Origin: Eubacteriales bacterium
GTDB taxonomy: Bacteria; Bacillota; Clostridia; Peptostreptococcales; Anaerovoracaceae
Direction: 5' to 3'
DNA: 11,114 nucleotides
Assembly: GCA_028692535.1 (NCBI GenBank)
Contig: JAQUXD010000053.1
Span: 1-11,114 of the forward strand
Part shown: positions 1 through 7,101 of the stretch, in pieces
Position numbering within the stretch: the stretch's first letter is position 1
Layout of the letters: each line of letters starts with the position of its first letter
The notes under the pieces: generated by a model
Database searches by the model: none
What the model saw: only the letters and a program-made list of their open reading frames with translations
Told to the model about the DNA's origin: nothing
Position numbers and translations under genes: made by a program

Positions 1-437
1 CCGGTGGAAATATCGCAATAAACCAAACCGCTCCTTTTTTCTTCCACATAGACCGATGCCAGAAAATTGTTTTCCTTTTCGGATAGCATACTTTGACTGA
101 GGATCGTTCCCGGCGTAATGACGCGCACCACTTCTCTTTGTACGATCCCCTTTGCCTGGGCCGGGTCTTCCACTTGCTCGCAGACAGCGACTTTATGTCC
201 TTTTTCGATGAGCTTGGCAATATAGGTATCCGCCGCATGGTACGGGACACCGCACATGGGCGCCCGCTCCTCTTCTCCGCAGGATTTTTTTGTAAGCGTG
301 ATCTCCATGTCCCGGGCCCCAACGACAGCATCCTCAAAAAACATCTCATAAAAGTCGCCCAGGCGAAAAAAAAGAATGCAGTCTTTGTACTGCTCTTTAA
401 TACTCAGATATTGTTGCATCATGGGCGTGTAAGCCAT
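1..437 (-). CDS. mutS: DNA mismatch repair protein MutS, N-terminal part (3' end outside window)
   Basis: MutS recognises mismatched or looped-out bases and, with MutL, starts mismatch repair. Only the first 145 codons are in the window; the reading frame is open to the window edge. The visible part is the mismatch-binding domain I. It opens with the typical MutS start (M-x-x-TPMMQQYLSIK), followed by FFRLGDFYEMFFEDA. In that stretch F29 and E31 form the Phe-x-Glu pair that contacts the mismatched base. Further on are TLTKK, APMCGVPYHA, YIAKLIEKGHKVAVCEQ and VVRVITPGT, all hallmarks of MutS1 rather than MutS2. The ATG at 437 is preceded by AGGAG (444-448) with 6 nt spacing. It begins 24 bp after the tlyA stop, so it is probably co-transcribed with the genes above. 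Nothing looks damaged in the visible part. Confidence 0.96.
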   Translation of the reverse strand, partial: MAYTPMMQQYLSIKEQYKDCILFFRLGDFYEMFFEDAVVGARDMEITLTKKSCGEEERAPMCGVPYHAADTYIAKLIEKGHKVAVCEQVEDPAQAKGIVQREVVRVITPGTILSQSMLSEKENNFLASVYVEEKRSGLVYCDIST

Positions 438-461
438 ATATAACTCCTGTGTCGGAATGGA

Positions 462-1268
462 CTACCGGTCAAGTTCACGGTGGGCTTGGTCAACGATGTC
501 TTCAATGATTTCTTCGGATGCCTTTCGGTTGTCGATGCCCGATTCCAGAAGCAACAAGAATTCAATGTTGCCTTTCGTGCCGGTAATCGGCGAAAACGTC
601 AAACCCGCAAAGGTGAGATTGTTCTCCTTTCCGTAATCCAAAACGGCCCGAAGAACGCTGAGGTGGATACGCCTGTCTCGTACGATACCGTTCTTTCCCA
701 CCTGGCTGCGTCCGGCTTCAAACTGAGGCTTTACAAGACACAGGCATCGTCCGTGCTCCTTGAGGAGCTTTCCGGCTACTGGTAGAATCAACTTCAGGGA
801 AATGAACGATACATCGATCGTGACCAGATCAAAGCGCTCGGGGATGGTTTCAGGATCCAGATAGCGCACGTTGACCCGCTCCATCGTGACTACGCGAGGA
901 TCGTTTCGCAATTTCCAGTCCAGTTGCCCGTAACCCACGTCCGCAGCATAGACCTTCGCCGCTCCATGCTGCAGCATGCAATCGGTAAATCCGCCTGTGG
1001 AAGCGCCGATATCCATGCATACAGCATTCGTCAGGTCGATCTGAAATGCATGCAAGGCTTTTTCCAGCTTCATTCCTCCCCGACTTACGTAGGGGCAAAG
1101 ATTCCCTCGTATTTCGAGCACAGCTGATGTCGGATTCACCGGAGTCCCTGCTTTATCGCAACGAGCGCCGTCGACCCAAACCATACCTGCCATGACGGCT
1201 GCCTTGGCCTTTTCTCTCGAAGGGAATAATCCTTTTTCGACGAGTACGATATCAAGTCTGTTTTTCAA
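462..1268 (-). CDS. tlyA: TlyA-family rRNA 2'-O-ribose methyltransferase (S4 + FtsJ-like domains)
   Basis: This 268-residue protein has the usual length and build of the TlyA/YqxC family, SAM-dependent enzymes that 2'-O-methylate cytidines in rRNA. Some members were once called haemolysins. Residues 1-60 form an S4 RNA-binding domain with the family start NRLDIVLVEKGLFPSREKAK. The methyltransferase domain follows: YVSRGGMKL (60-68), the SAM-binding loop DIGASTGG (86-93), DVSFISL from D152, VKPQFEAGR with K180, and GNIEF with E236. K67, D152, K180 and E236 match the K-D-K-E tetrad of RrmJ-type 2'-O-methyltransferases. I chose the TTG at 1268 because it fits the family N-terminus and has GGAGG 6 nt upstream. 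An in-frame GTG at 1304 would add 12 atypical residues without a good ribosome site. The start overlaps the dxs end by 17 bp. In many clostridia tlyA likewise follows dxs. The exact rRNA target here is not known. Confidence 0.93.
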   Translation of the reverse strand: MKNRLDIVLVEKGLFPSREKAKAAVMAGMVWVDGARCDKAGTPVNPTSAVLEIRGNLCPYVSRGGMKLEKALHAFQIDLTNAVCMDIGASTGGFTDCMLQHGAAKVYAADVGYGQLDWKLRNDPRVVTMERVNVRYLDPETIPERFDLVTIDVSFISLKLILPVAGKLLKEHGRCLCLVKPQFEAGRSQVGKNGIVRDRRIHLSVLRAVLDYGKENNLTFAGLTFSPITGTKGNIEFLLLLESGIDNRKASEEIIEDIVDQAHRELDR

Positions 1269-3111
1269 AGAATTCCTCCGCCGCAGAGGCAATGGCATCT
1301 GCACTCAACCCATATCGTGCTTTCAGTTCTGAAATCGTGCCGTGAGGGATGAACCGATCCGGCCAACCAATATTTTTAACGATGGCACTGGATTTGCTTT
1401 CCTGCAATATCGAAGCGATCCGCATACCCACCCCTCCTTGGGCGGTTCCGTCTTCCAGTGTAATGATCCTGCTGCAAGCAGCCAGTTCGTTTTCGAGTTC
1501 ATCCGGGTCCAAAGGTTTGACGCTCCGAATGTTGTATACTGCGCTTTCGATCCCTTTCCCCATAAGGTGAGCCTGTGCTTCCAGCGCCGCCGCGCACATG
1601 CTGCCGACGGAAACGAAAGCATTGCAAGAGGCGGATGTGATCCGTTCCATTTTTCCGTTCATTTCTGATCTGCCCCAATCGGACAAATCTGGAGCTGTTC
1701 CTTTTGGGAATCGCAGCGCGCAAGGTGTGCCCAAGGCCAAAGCGTATCGCATCATTTCCTGCAACTCGATGCCGTCCTTGGGCGCAAGCACTGTCATATT
1801 AGGCATGGAAGATAAATAGATCAGATCGAATTGTCCGTGATGGGTCTCTCCGTCCTGTCCTGAAATACCGGCTCTGTCCACAGCAAACACGACAGGCAAA
1901 TTTTGCAGGCAGACTTCTGTAAGCACCTGATCGTAAGCCCGTTGCAGGAACGTAGAGTACATCGCCACCACCGGACGCATGCCGCTCAAGGCGAGACCGG
2001 CCGCAAAGGAAACTGCATGCTGTTCTGCGATCCCGGTATCCACCACGCGATCTGAAAATCTTCTTCGCATTTCGCGCAGTCCGGTTCCGTCAGTCATGGC
2101 TGCGGTGATCGCTACGATCCGTTCATCTTCCACGGCCATCTGAAGGAGTGTCTTGCCAAAAATATCGGTAAAGGTTTCACGGGTGGATGTTTCCGGTGTT
2201 AATCCGATCTCAGGGTCGAAGACGCCGGTGCCATGGTAACGGTCCGGATTCTTTTCGGCGTTTTGATACCCTTTGCCTTTTACTGTGACAACATGAAGCA
2301 GCACGGGTCTTTTTAATGATTTTGCCGTCTCCATGGCTTCGATCAATTCTTCGATATCGTGACCGTTGATCGGACCGAAGTATTTGAATCCCAGTTCTTC
2401 AAATACTGCGGCAGGCATCAATGCATACTTCACGGCATCCCGAAGGGTCTCCAGACCTCTTCCCAATTTTGGAGCGGCTTCCAGACCATGCTTCAGTTTC
2501 TTCTTGAACCCGAGATAGGAAGATGACGTTCTCAGGTTTTGCAGGTGACGGGAAATGCCGCCCACGTTTCGGGAAATGGACATCTCATTGTCGTTGAGAA
2601 TCACGATCAAAGGCGTTTTTTGAATGCCTGCTGCATTCAGCGCCTCGTAAGCCACACCGGCTGTCAGGGATCCGTCGCCGATCACTGCGACGCAGGCATG
2701 ATCCAGCCCCAGAAGGTCTCTGGATTTTGCATAGCCCAACGCTGCGGAGATCGATGTGCCGCTGTGTCCTGCATCGTACATGTCGTGGGGGCTTTCCGTA
2801 CGCTTGGGAAAACCGCTGAGACCGTCGATCTGACGAAGACTTTTCAGTTCGTTCCAACGACCGGTCAGCATTTTGTGCACATAGGTTTGATGGCCCACAT
2901 CCCAGATGATTTTGTCACGGGGTGTATCAAAGACTTTTTCCAAAGCAAGCGTTAATTCCACCACACCCAAATTCGATGCGAAATGTCCGCCGGTGCCGGA
3001 AACTGTTTCAATGAGTTCTTCCCGTATGGCCACTGCCAGCAGATCAAGCTCCGCCGCAGACATATTTTTCAATTGTTCTTTTTCCAGAGGCAGTTCAAAG
3101 GGTCGATTCAT
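1252..3111 (-). CDS. dxs: 1-deoxy-D-xylulose-5-phosphate synthase
   Basis: Dxs condenses pyruvate and glyceraldehyde 3-phosphate to 1-deoxyxylulose 5-phosphate using thiamine diphosphate. It is the first step of the MEP isoprenoid pathway and also feeds thiamine and pyridoxal synthesis. At 619 residues it is full length. Visible motifs are GHFASNLG (with H43), WDVGHQTYVHKML (70-82, H74), GHSGTSISAALG (115-126), the thiamine diphosphate motif GDGSL (145-149) ending at N173 in NDNEMSIS, KYFGPINGHD, and VTVKGKGY. The pyrimidine domain has GIAEQHAV with the catalytic E363, then STFLQRAYDQV and DRAGISGQDGETHHG. A C-terminal transketolase domain follows. The ATG at 3111 has AAGGA (3117-3121) 5 nt upstream, overlapping the ispA stop codon. 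It lies 10 bp after ispA, so two steps of prenyl diphosphate supply are coupled. Confidence 0.98.
   Translation of the reverse strand: MNRPFELPLEKEQLKNMSAAELDLLAVAIREELIETVSGTGGHFASNLGVVELTLALEKVFDTPRDKIIWDVGHQTYVHKMLTGRWNELKSLRQIDGLSGFPKRTESPHDMYDAGHSGTSISAALGYAKSRDLLGLDHACVAVIGDGSLTAGVAYEALNAAGIQKTPLIVILNDNEMSISRNVGGISRHLQNLRTSSSYLGFKKKLKHGLEAAPKLGRGLETLRDAVKYALMPAAVFEELGFKYFGPINGHDIEELIEAMETAKSLKRPVLLHVVTVKGKGYQNAEKNPDRYHGTGVFDPEIGLTPETSTRETFTDIFGKTLLQMAVEDERIVAITAAMTDGTGLREMRRRFSDRVVDTGIAEQHAVSFAAGLALSGMRPVVAMYSTFLQRAYDQVLTEVCLQNLPVVFAVDRAGISGQDGETHHGQFDLIYLSSMPNMTVLAPKDGIELQEMMRYALALGTPCALRFPKGTAPDLSDWGRSEMNGKMERITSASCNAFVSVGSMCAAALEAQAHLMGKGIESAVYNIRSVKPLDPDELENELAACSRIITLEDGTAQGGVGMRIASILQESKSSAIVKNIGWPDRFIPHGTISELKARYGLSADAIASAAEEFFEKQT
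1266..1279 (-). promoter_or_regulatory. Ribosome binding site and TTG start of tlyA
   Basis: GGAGG (1279-1275) followed by 6 nt and TTG (1268-1266) lies inside the last codons of dxs. This decides the tlyA start: it is the only position with both a strong Shine-Dalgarno sequence and the conserved N-terminus of the family. Confidence 0.85.
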
Positions 3112-3121
3112 TGGAGTCCTT

Positions 3122-4018
3122 TCAGCCCAGAGGCTGTTCCAGGAAGTCGATCACAGCATTGAAGACTTCCGCTTCGTCATAGTATTTAGCTACTGCTTGT
3201 CGCGCCCGATCCAGCAGCTCTCTTGCTTTTTCTTTCGATTCTTCCATGCCAAACAGCAAGGGATAGGTGCATTTCTTTATTTTTTGATCTTTCCCGGTTT
3301 CCTTCCCGATCTGAAGAGCATCGCCGGTGATGTCTTGGATATCATTGACAATCTGAAAAGCCAGTCCCAGGGATTCTCCGTAAACTCTTACGTCATTACA
3401 GCGTTCCTTGTCTGCGCCGGCCAGATAGCAGCCGGCCACAGCCGAGGATCTGATAAAAGCGGCGGTTTTATTTAAATGGATGTAATCGAGCATTTCCTTG
3501 GAGCATTGCCGGTTGACGGATTCCACATCGGCAATCTGGCCGGCGACCATGCCTCGGCAGCCGGTTCCTTTTGCGATTTCGAAGGCAGCCCGCACTTTTC
3601 GACGCAGCAACGTCGGGTCGTCCAGATAAAGAAGCATATCCTTTGTCATGGTTTCAAATGCTGCGGACAGAAGCCCGTCTCCAGCTAAAATTGCCACGTC
3701 TTCTCCGTAGACCTTATGATTGGTCGGCGCTCCCCTTCTCAAATCATCATTGTCGATAGCGGGAAGATCATCGTGGATCAGGGAGTATGTTTGTATGTAT
3801 TCCAGTGCACAGGCATAGGGAAGCCCGATATCCGCTTTTTCGCCGCATAATTCACAGGCAGCCAAGAGCAGGACCGACCGCAGTCGTTTCCCCCCTGCAG
3901 TCAAGCTGTAACGCATGGCGTCGTACAGCGTCAGGCTCTTAGAATCGATTTCAGGCAGAAAATCCAGAATGTGGAGTTCCACCAGCTCTTTTAAGCGTTT
4001 GTATTCCGGATGATTCAT
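3122..4018 (-). CDS. ispA: Short-chain polyprenyl (farnesyl) diphosphate synthase
   Basis: This all-alpha trans-prenyltransferase would extend DMAPP or GPP with IPP to farnesyl diphosphate, the precursor of undecaprenyl phosphate and quinone tails. It has 298 residues, typical of IspA. Visible motifs are GGKRLR (42-47), the first Asp-rich motif DDLPAID (83-89) followed by NDDLRRG, a GD-LL segment, and CTYPLLFG near the C-terminus. Tyr78, five residues before the first motif, matches the E. coli IspA pattern and suggests a C15 product. The second Asp-rich motif reads NDIQD (225-229), with Asn where the family normally has Asp; the rest of the site looks intact. The reading frame extends upstream to 4189, but that part has no homology to the family. 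The ATG at 4018 overlaps the xseB stop as ATGA and has GGAG (4026-4029) 7 nt upstream. Product length is inferred, not shown. Confidence 0.93.
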   Translation of the reverse strand: MNHPEYKRLKELVELHILDFLPEIDSKSLTLYDAMRYSLTAGGKRLRSVLLLAACELCGEKADIGLPYACALEYIQTYSLIHDDLPAIDNDDLRRGAPTNHKVYGEDVAILAGDGLLSAAFETMTKDMLLYLDDPTLLRRKVRAAFEIAKGTGCRGMVAGQIADVESVNRQCSKEMLDYIHLNKTAAFIRSSAVAGCYLAGADKERCNDVRVYGESLGLAFQIVNDIQDITGDALQIGKETGKDQKIKKCTYPLLFGMEESKEKARELLDRARQAVAKYYDEAEVFNAVIDFLEQPLG

Positions 4019-4245
4019 AGCTTTTCTCCATATTCTGCGATCTCGCCGGTCTCGGGTCGATACATTTCCACGCGTTGCTTTGCTCGACTCAACAAATCCG
4101 CGCACTGACGGTGATAGGTCACGCATTGTTCGTACAGATCGATGCTCTCTTCCAAAGAGGTTTCTTCGGCGTCCATTTTTTCTACACACTCTTGCAACTT
4201 TTGAATGGATTCCTCAAAACTGAATGACTTTTTCTGGGATGTCAT
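4015..4245 (-). CDS. xseB: Exodeoxyribonuclease VII small subunit
   Basis: XseB is the small helical subunit that binds in several copies to XseA to form exonuclease VII, which degrades single-stranded DNA from either end to oligonucleotides. The 76-residue product has the family signature: SFEESIQKLQECVEKMD at the N-terminus, then TSLEESIDLYEQCV, and a long charged helix ending in a short acidic tail. Length is normal (70-80). It sits between xseA and ispA, with ATGA overlaps on both sides (4242-4245 and 4015-4018), so its synthesis is probably coupled to XseA. A purine-rich stretch inside the xseA end contains AGGAGG, but 13 nt from the start, which also points to coupling rather than independent initiation. 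Confidence 0.95.
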   Translation of the reverse strand: MTSQKKSFSFEESIQKLQECVEKMDAEETSLEESIDLYEQCVTYHRQCADLLSRAKQRVEMYRPETGEIAEYGEKL

Positions 4246-5387
4246 GGTTGTAGTTCCACCTCCTCAACAATACAGCTTGCGCGGCCGTCGTTCAATAAAA
4301 GCGTCAGACGGTTTCCGGGTGAAAGCTCTGAAGCGTGAGTGATCCATGCGCCGCCCGGGGTTTGGATCACGGAATAACCGCGCTTTAATATGTTCATGGG
4401 ATTGGATAGTTCATACTTCAGCGTCAGCCATTCCAACTTTCTTTCTGCTTGCTCCAGCACAGTCAGGATGCGGCTTTCCGCCCTACTCTTGATCTGCTCC
4501 AGCTGATCATCGAATCGCGCCAGTTTTTCAACCAACGTTTCGTATAGTTTTTCCGGAGACGTTTCTTTTAGGTAGCGAATCATTATAGACAGATCCGGCG
4601 CTGCCAATTCGGCAGCCGCAGTTGGCGTTGCCGCTCTCAGATCAGCGGCAAAATCGGTGATGACGGCGTCTGTTTCGTGACCTACAGCCGATATGACGGG
4701 CAGTAATGAGTCTGCAACGGCCCGAACAACGCTCTCTTCGTTAAAGGGCCATAAATCCTCCTGGGAGCCGCCGCCCCGGCCCAGAATGATCAAATCGAGT
4801 TCCGATCCATGCGCATTGGCGGCAGACAATGCCTGAATGATGGAAGGAGCTGCTTCGGGTCCCTGTACCAAGCAGGGATAAATCCGAATGTCAATCAGAA
4901 GATTTCTTCTTCGGACCGTAGTGATGATATCTTTTACGGCCGCACCTGTCGGCGAGGTCACAACGGCGATTCGAACCGGAAAAGACGGGATCGTTTTTTT
5001 GCGGGACGGATCGAACAAACCTTCATCCAGCAGTTTTTTCTTCAGATTTTCAAAGGCTTGATTCAGGGCGCCTTCGCCTGCGGCATCCAGTTCCTTAATG
5101 TTGAGGGAATACGTGCCGCCTCTTTCATAGACCGACAAATTGCCTGAAACAACGACCTGCATCCCCTCGCTGATATCGTATCGCAGACGCTCGGCTCGTT
5201 CGGAGGACAGGAAGCAACTGAGACGGCTTTTTTCGTCCTTGAGCGCAAAATAACAGTGCCCGCTGCTGTGACGGACCCAATTGGATATTTCGCCTGTAAC
5301 GGTGACATTTCCAAGTATCGGATCGGTCTGCAAAACCCGTTTGATGTAGCTGTTAAGCTGCGAGACATTTAAAGGCTTGATTGGCAA
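4242..5387 (-). CDS. xseA: Exodeoxyribonuclease VII large subunit
   Basis: XseA is the catalytic subunit of exonuclease VII. The order of parts is typical: an N-terminal OB-fold for single-stranded DNA (about 4-100, with NVTVTGEISNW and the GHCYFALKDE turn), then the nuclease core with VVTSPTGAAVKDI (142-154), GRGGGS (203-208), FNEE, and AVGHETDAVITDFAADLRAATPT (234-256). A coiled-coil stretch of about 265-335 binds XseB, and a C-terminal KRGYSVI segment follows. At 381 residues it is on the short side, apparently because the coiled coil is short. I chose the TTG at 5387: it gives the family start (PIKPLNVSQLNSYIKRVL), and AAGGA (5396-5400) lies 8 nt upstream. The start overlaps the preceding TsaD-like gene by 19 bp. 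The stop overlaps the xseB start. Confidence 0.96.
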   Translation of the reverse strand: MPIKPLNVSQLNSYIKRVLQTDPILGNVTVTGEISNWVRHSSGHCYFALKDEKSRLSCFLSSERAERLRYDISEGMQVVVSGNLSVYERGGTYSLNIKELDAAGEGALNQAFENLKKKLLDEGLFDPSRKKTIPSFPVRIAVVTSPTGAAVKDIITTVRRRNLLIDIRIYPCLVQGPEAAPSIIQALSAANAHGSELDLIILGRGGGSQEDLWPFNEESVVRAVADSLLPVISAVGHETDAVITDFAADLRAATPTAAAELAAPDLSIMIRYLKETSPEKLYETLVEKLARFDDQLEQIKSRAESRILTVLEQAERKLEWLTLKYELSNPMNILKRGYSVIQTPGGAWITHASELSPGNRLTLLLNDGRASCIVEEVELQP

Positions 5388-6292
5388 AGCGACTGTCCTT
5401 TCAATAATGCAACACCAGCGGCATTGTCACTGCAGAGTGTCGGCGTGCCGAATTGATATCCTTTATCCGCACAATGCATTCTGATGTATTGACTGCTTGC
5501 TACACCGCCCGTGATCAGAACTTGTTCGATGCGCAAGTTCGATCGAAGATGTTCCAGTACCGCAACAAGGCTTTCGCTGATACGCTCGAACAGAAAAGAT
5601 GCAATCCTGTTTGACTCGAATTTCCCGACCAATTCCTTGATCTGTGTCTCCGTCCCCGAAAGGTTGATCCAGGCGTCTTCCCTAAAAACGGCTCCCAGAG
5701 GATTTTTTTTATCTGTATTGGCCCCAGATAAGGCCAGGTCATCCAAAACCTTTCCTGCAGGGAAATTGAGGCCCAGAAGAACTCCTGTGCGATCGATCAG
5801 CTTGCCATAGGATAAATCCTTTGATCCGCCGATCAAATCATAACGGCCGTCCAGGATCTTGATGAACTCCAGCGTTCCTCCGGAAAGATGCGCAGCGATG
5901 AGTGGTTTTCCGAAATCAATGTTCGTGCCGACGGCTCCGGCTTTCAGATGTCCTTCCTGGTGACTGGTTTCGTGCAAGGGAATCTTCAAAGCTTCGGACA
6001 GAATCTTTGCCGCCGAAACACCTGCGTTAAAAACAGGCATGTAGGAACCCTCGACCGGCCGGGGCGTGCGGCTGACGCAGACGCCAATGAGCTTTTCCGC
6101 ATATTTCGTTAAGGGTTTGTGCAAGACCTGAGGAAGATTCTGCCAGTGCTGATAGAGCGCTTCCGATTGACGAAGTCCTTGCTTCCCGGGCGGTACCGCA
6201 AGCTGAATGCGTTCGTCACAGAGGATTTCTTCGCCGCGGATGACAGCTGCGGAAGTGGTGTAATTACTGGTATCCAAGCCCAGATAATACAT
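5369..6292 (-). CDS. TsaD/Kae1-like ASKHA-fold protein, paralogue of unknown function (often labelled O-sialoglycoprotein endopeptidase)
   Basis: The 307-residue product belongs to the Kae1/TsaD/YgjD group of actin-like ATPases. The N-terminal phosphate loop reads YLGLDTSNYTTSAAV, where true TsaD has a GIETSCDETA-type sequence. The metal ligands are kept: HQEGH places His at 111 and 115, the same numbers as in E. coli TsaD. DN at 289-290 matches the C-terminal metal-binding Asp. LSGGT (136-140), KLIDRTGVLLGL (164-175) and ITGGVAS (260-266) match TsaD nucleotide-site segments. The usual TxGPGLxG segment is replaced by SRTPRPVEGSYMP (74-86), and the protein is about 30 residues shorter. It is therefore likely a divergent paralogue rather than the tRNA t6A enzyme itself, though I cannot exclude that it is the only TsaD here. 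The old peptidase label is not supported. The ATG at 6292 is chosen by homology; the open frame extends upstream to 6475 inside nusB without similarity. Confidence 0.8.
   Translation of the reverse strand: MYYLGLDTSNYTTSAAVIRGEEILCDERIQLAVPPGKQGLRQSEALYQHWQNLPQVLHKPLTKYAEKLIGVCVSRTPRPVEGSYMPVFNAGVSAAKILSEALKIPLHETSHQEGHLKAGAVGTNIDFGKPLIAAHLSGGTLEFIKILDGRYDLIGGSKDLSYGKLIDRTGVLLGLNFPAGKVLDDLALSGANTDKKNPLGAVFREDAWINLSGTETQIKELVGKFESNRIASFLFERISESLVAVLEHLRSNLRIEQVLITGGVASSQYIRMHCADKGYQFGTPTLCSDNAAGVALLKGQSLCQSSL
5385..5400 (-). promoter_or_regulatory. Ribosome binding site and TTG start of xseA
   Basis: AAGGA (5400-5396) with 8 nt spacing precedes TTG (5387-5385), inside the end of the TsaD-like gene. 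No ATG or GTG gives the conserved XseA N-terminus, so the TTG is taken as the start. Confidence 0.82.
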
Positions 6293-6305
6293 CTCCTTAT
6301 TCTCC
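6290..6305 (-). promoter_or_regulatory. Double ribosome-site arrangement at the start of the TsaD-like gene
   Basis: AAGGAG directly abuts the ATG (6292-6290), which is too close for normal pairing. A second GGAG at 6305-6302, inside the last nusB codons, has a workable 9-nt spacing. The nusB stop codon lies between the two, 4 bp from the ATG, so initiation is probably coupled to nusB termination. Confidence 0.6.
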
Positions 6306-6704
6306 GCTTTCGGATAGTTTTCCCAAAATACCGTTGACGAATTTACCGGAAGCTTCTCCGCCGAACTTCTTGGCCAAATCAACTGCTTCGTTGATCGACG
6401 CAGCTTGGGGGATATCCGATTCGTCCAAGAAAAGGATCTCGGCCACACACAAGCGCAATACTGCAAGATCCACACGAGCCATCCGTGTGGTTTTCCAGCC
6501 CGCGGCTACTGCGTTTATTTTTTCATCGATCTCTTTTCGGTTTATCGCAATGCAGCGGTAGACTTTATTGAAATAATCGAGCTGAGAGGATCCCTCCATA
6601 TTGTTTTGTACAAAAAAATCAAAGGCCTTATCGCTGAAATCGCTTTGTGCTTCCATCTGGAAGACCATCTGCATCAGCAACTCTCTGGCCTCGCTTCGTC
6701 TCAT
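6297..6704 (-). CDS. nusB: Transcription antitermination factor NusB
   Basis: NusB binds boxA RNA with NusE (ribosomal protein S10) and helps RNA polymerase read through rRNA operons. The 135-residue all-helical protein has the expected N-terminal RRSEARELLMQMVFQME. The RMARVDLAVLRLCVAEILF segment sits about 75-93, and the C-terminal signature SINEAVDLAKKFGGEASGKFVNGIL follows. The length is normal for Bacillota. The ATG at 6704 overlaps the stop of the Asp23 gene as ATGA and has GGAGG 7 nt upstream. Pairing with an Asp23/YqhY gene is also seen in Bacillus. FolD, which follows nusB in Bacillus, is absent here, and the TsaD-like gene takes that place. Confidence 0.96.
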   Translation of the reverse strand: MRRSEARELLMQMVFQMEAQSDFSDKAFDFFVQNNMEGSSQLDYFNKVYRCIAINRKEIDEKINAVAAGWKTTRMARVDLAVLRLCVAEILFLDESDIPQAASINEAVDLAKKFGGEASGKFVNGILGKLSESGE

Positions 6705-7069
6705 GTTTGTTCCTCCCGGGGTTCTTGTGTTTCGAAGCCGACGCCTTGTACGTGGATGTTGACACGATGGATAGGCATTTCGGTAATCTCTTCCACTTTG
6801 CTCTTTACATTTTCCTGGATATCCCAGGCGACGATGGGAATCTTGGTGTTATAGCGAACGTTTACAAAAACGTCGATCACCAGACCCTCTTTTTCCTCAG
6901 CTACGCGTATGCCTTTCGTCAGCGGATCACGGCCCAGTATATTTTTGGACAAACTCTGGGTGAATCCGGCAGCCAGATCAAACACGCCTTCTGTCTGAAG
7001 CACAGCATTCATTGCGCAGACTGCGATCACTTCTGTCGGTATTTTCTCTCCACCGTTTTTTTCTGTCAT
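6701..7069 (-). CDS. Asp23/Gls24 family envelope-stress protein (YqhY-type)
   Basis: This 122-residue protein matches the Asp23/Gls24 (DUF322) family. The central IRVAEEKEGLVIDVFVNVRYNTKIP block and the closing VNIHVQGVGFE are its strongest marks. The gene next to nusB in Bacillus is yqhY, a family member reported to be linked to lipid metabolism control; related proteins (Asp23, AmaP partners, Gls24) act at the membrane or in alkaline and cell-wall stress. There is no signal peptide or membrane segment, so it is cytoplasmic. The ATG at 7069 has AGGAG 7 nt upstream. It starts 32 bp after the CNNM/CBS gene and overlaps nusB by 4 bp. I do not assign a symbol because the family has several paralogues per genome and the exact role is unsettled. 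Confidence 0.88.
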   Translation of the reverse strand: MTEKNGGEKIPTEVIAVCAMNAVLQTEGVFDLAAGFTQSLSKNILGRDPLTKGIRVAEEKEGLVIDVFVNVRYNTKIPIVAWDIQENVKSKVEEITEMPIHRVNIHVQGVGFETQEPREEQT

Positions 7070-7101
7070 GATCGGTCTCCTGTTTGTGAATGCCTGCCGG
7101 A

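Noticed and set aside
93..443. Plus-strand open frame of 116 codons at the left edge
   Set aside because: It lies antisense to the clear mutS N-terminus and has no recognisable domain. The minus-strand frame is open to the window edge and matches MutS throughout.
2906..3475. Plus-strand open frame of 189 codons across the dxs-ispA junction
   Set aside because: It is antisense to two strongly conserved genes, has a low-complexity Ser-rich start and no domain signature. It is explained by codon bias of the opposite strand.
4019..4189. N-terminal extension of the ispA frame (57 codons)
   Set aside because: The extension is Arg-rich shadow sequence within xseB. The ATG at 4018 has a ribosome site, the ATGA coupling and the family N-terminus.
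6293..6475. N-terminal extension of the TsaD-like frame into nusB
   Set aside because: The added 61 residues have no similarity to the family and lie fully inside nusB. The conserved phosphate loop begins at the ATG at 6292.
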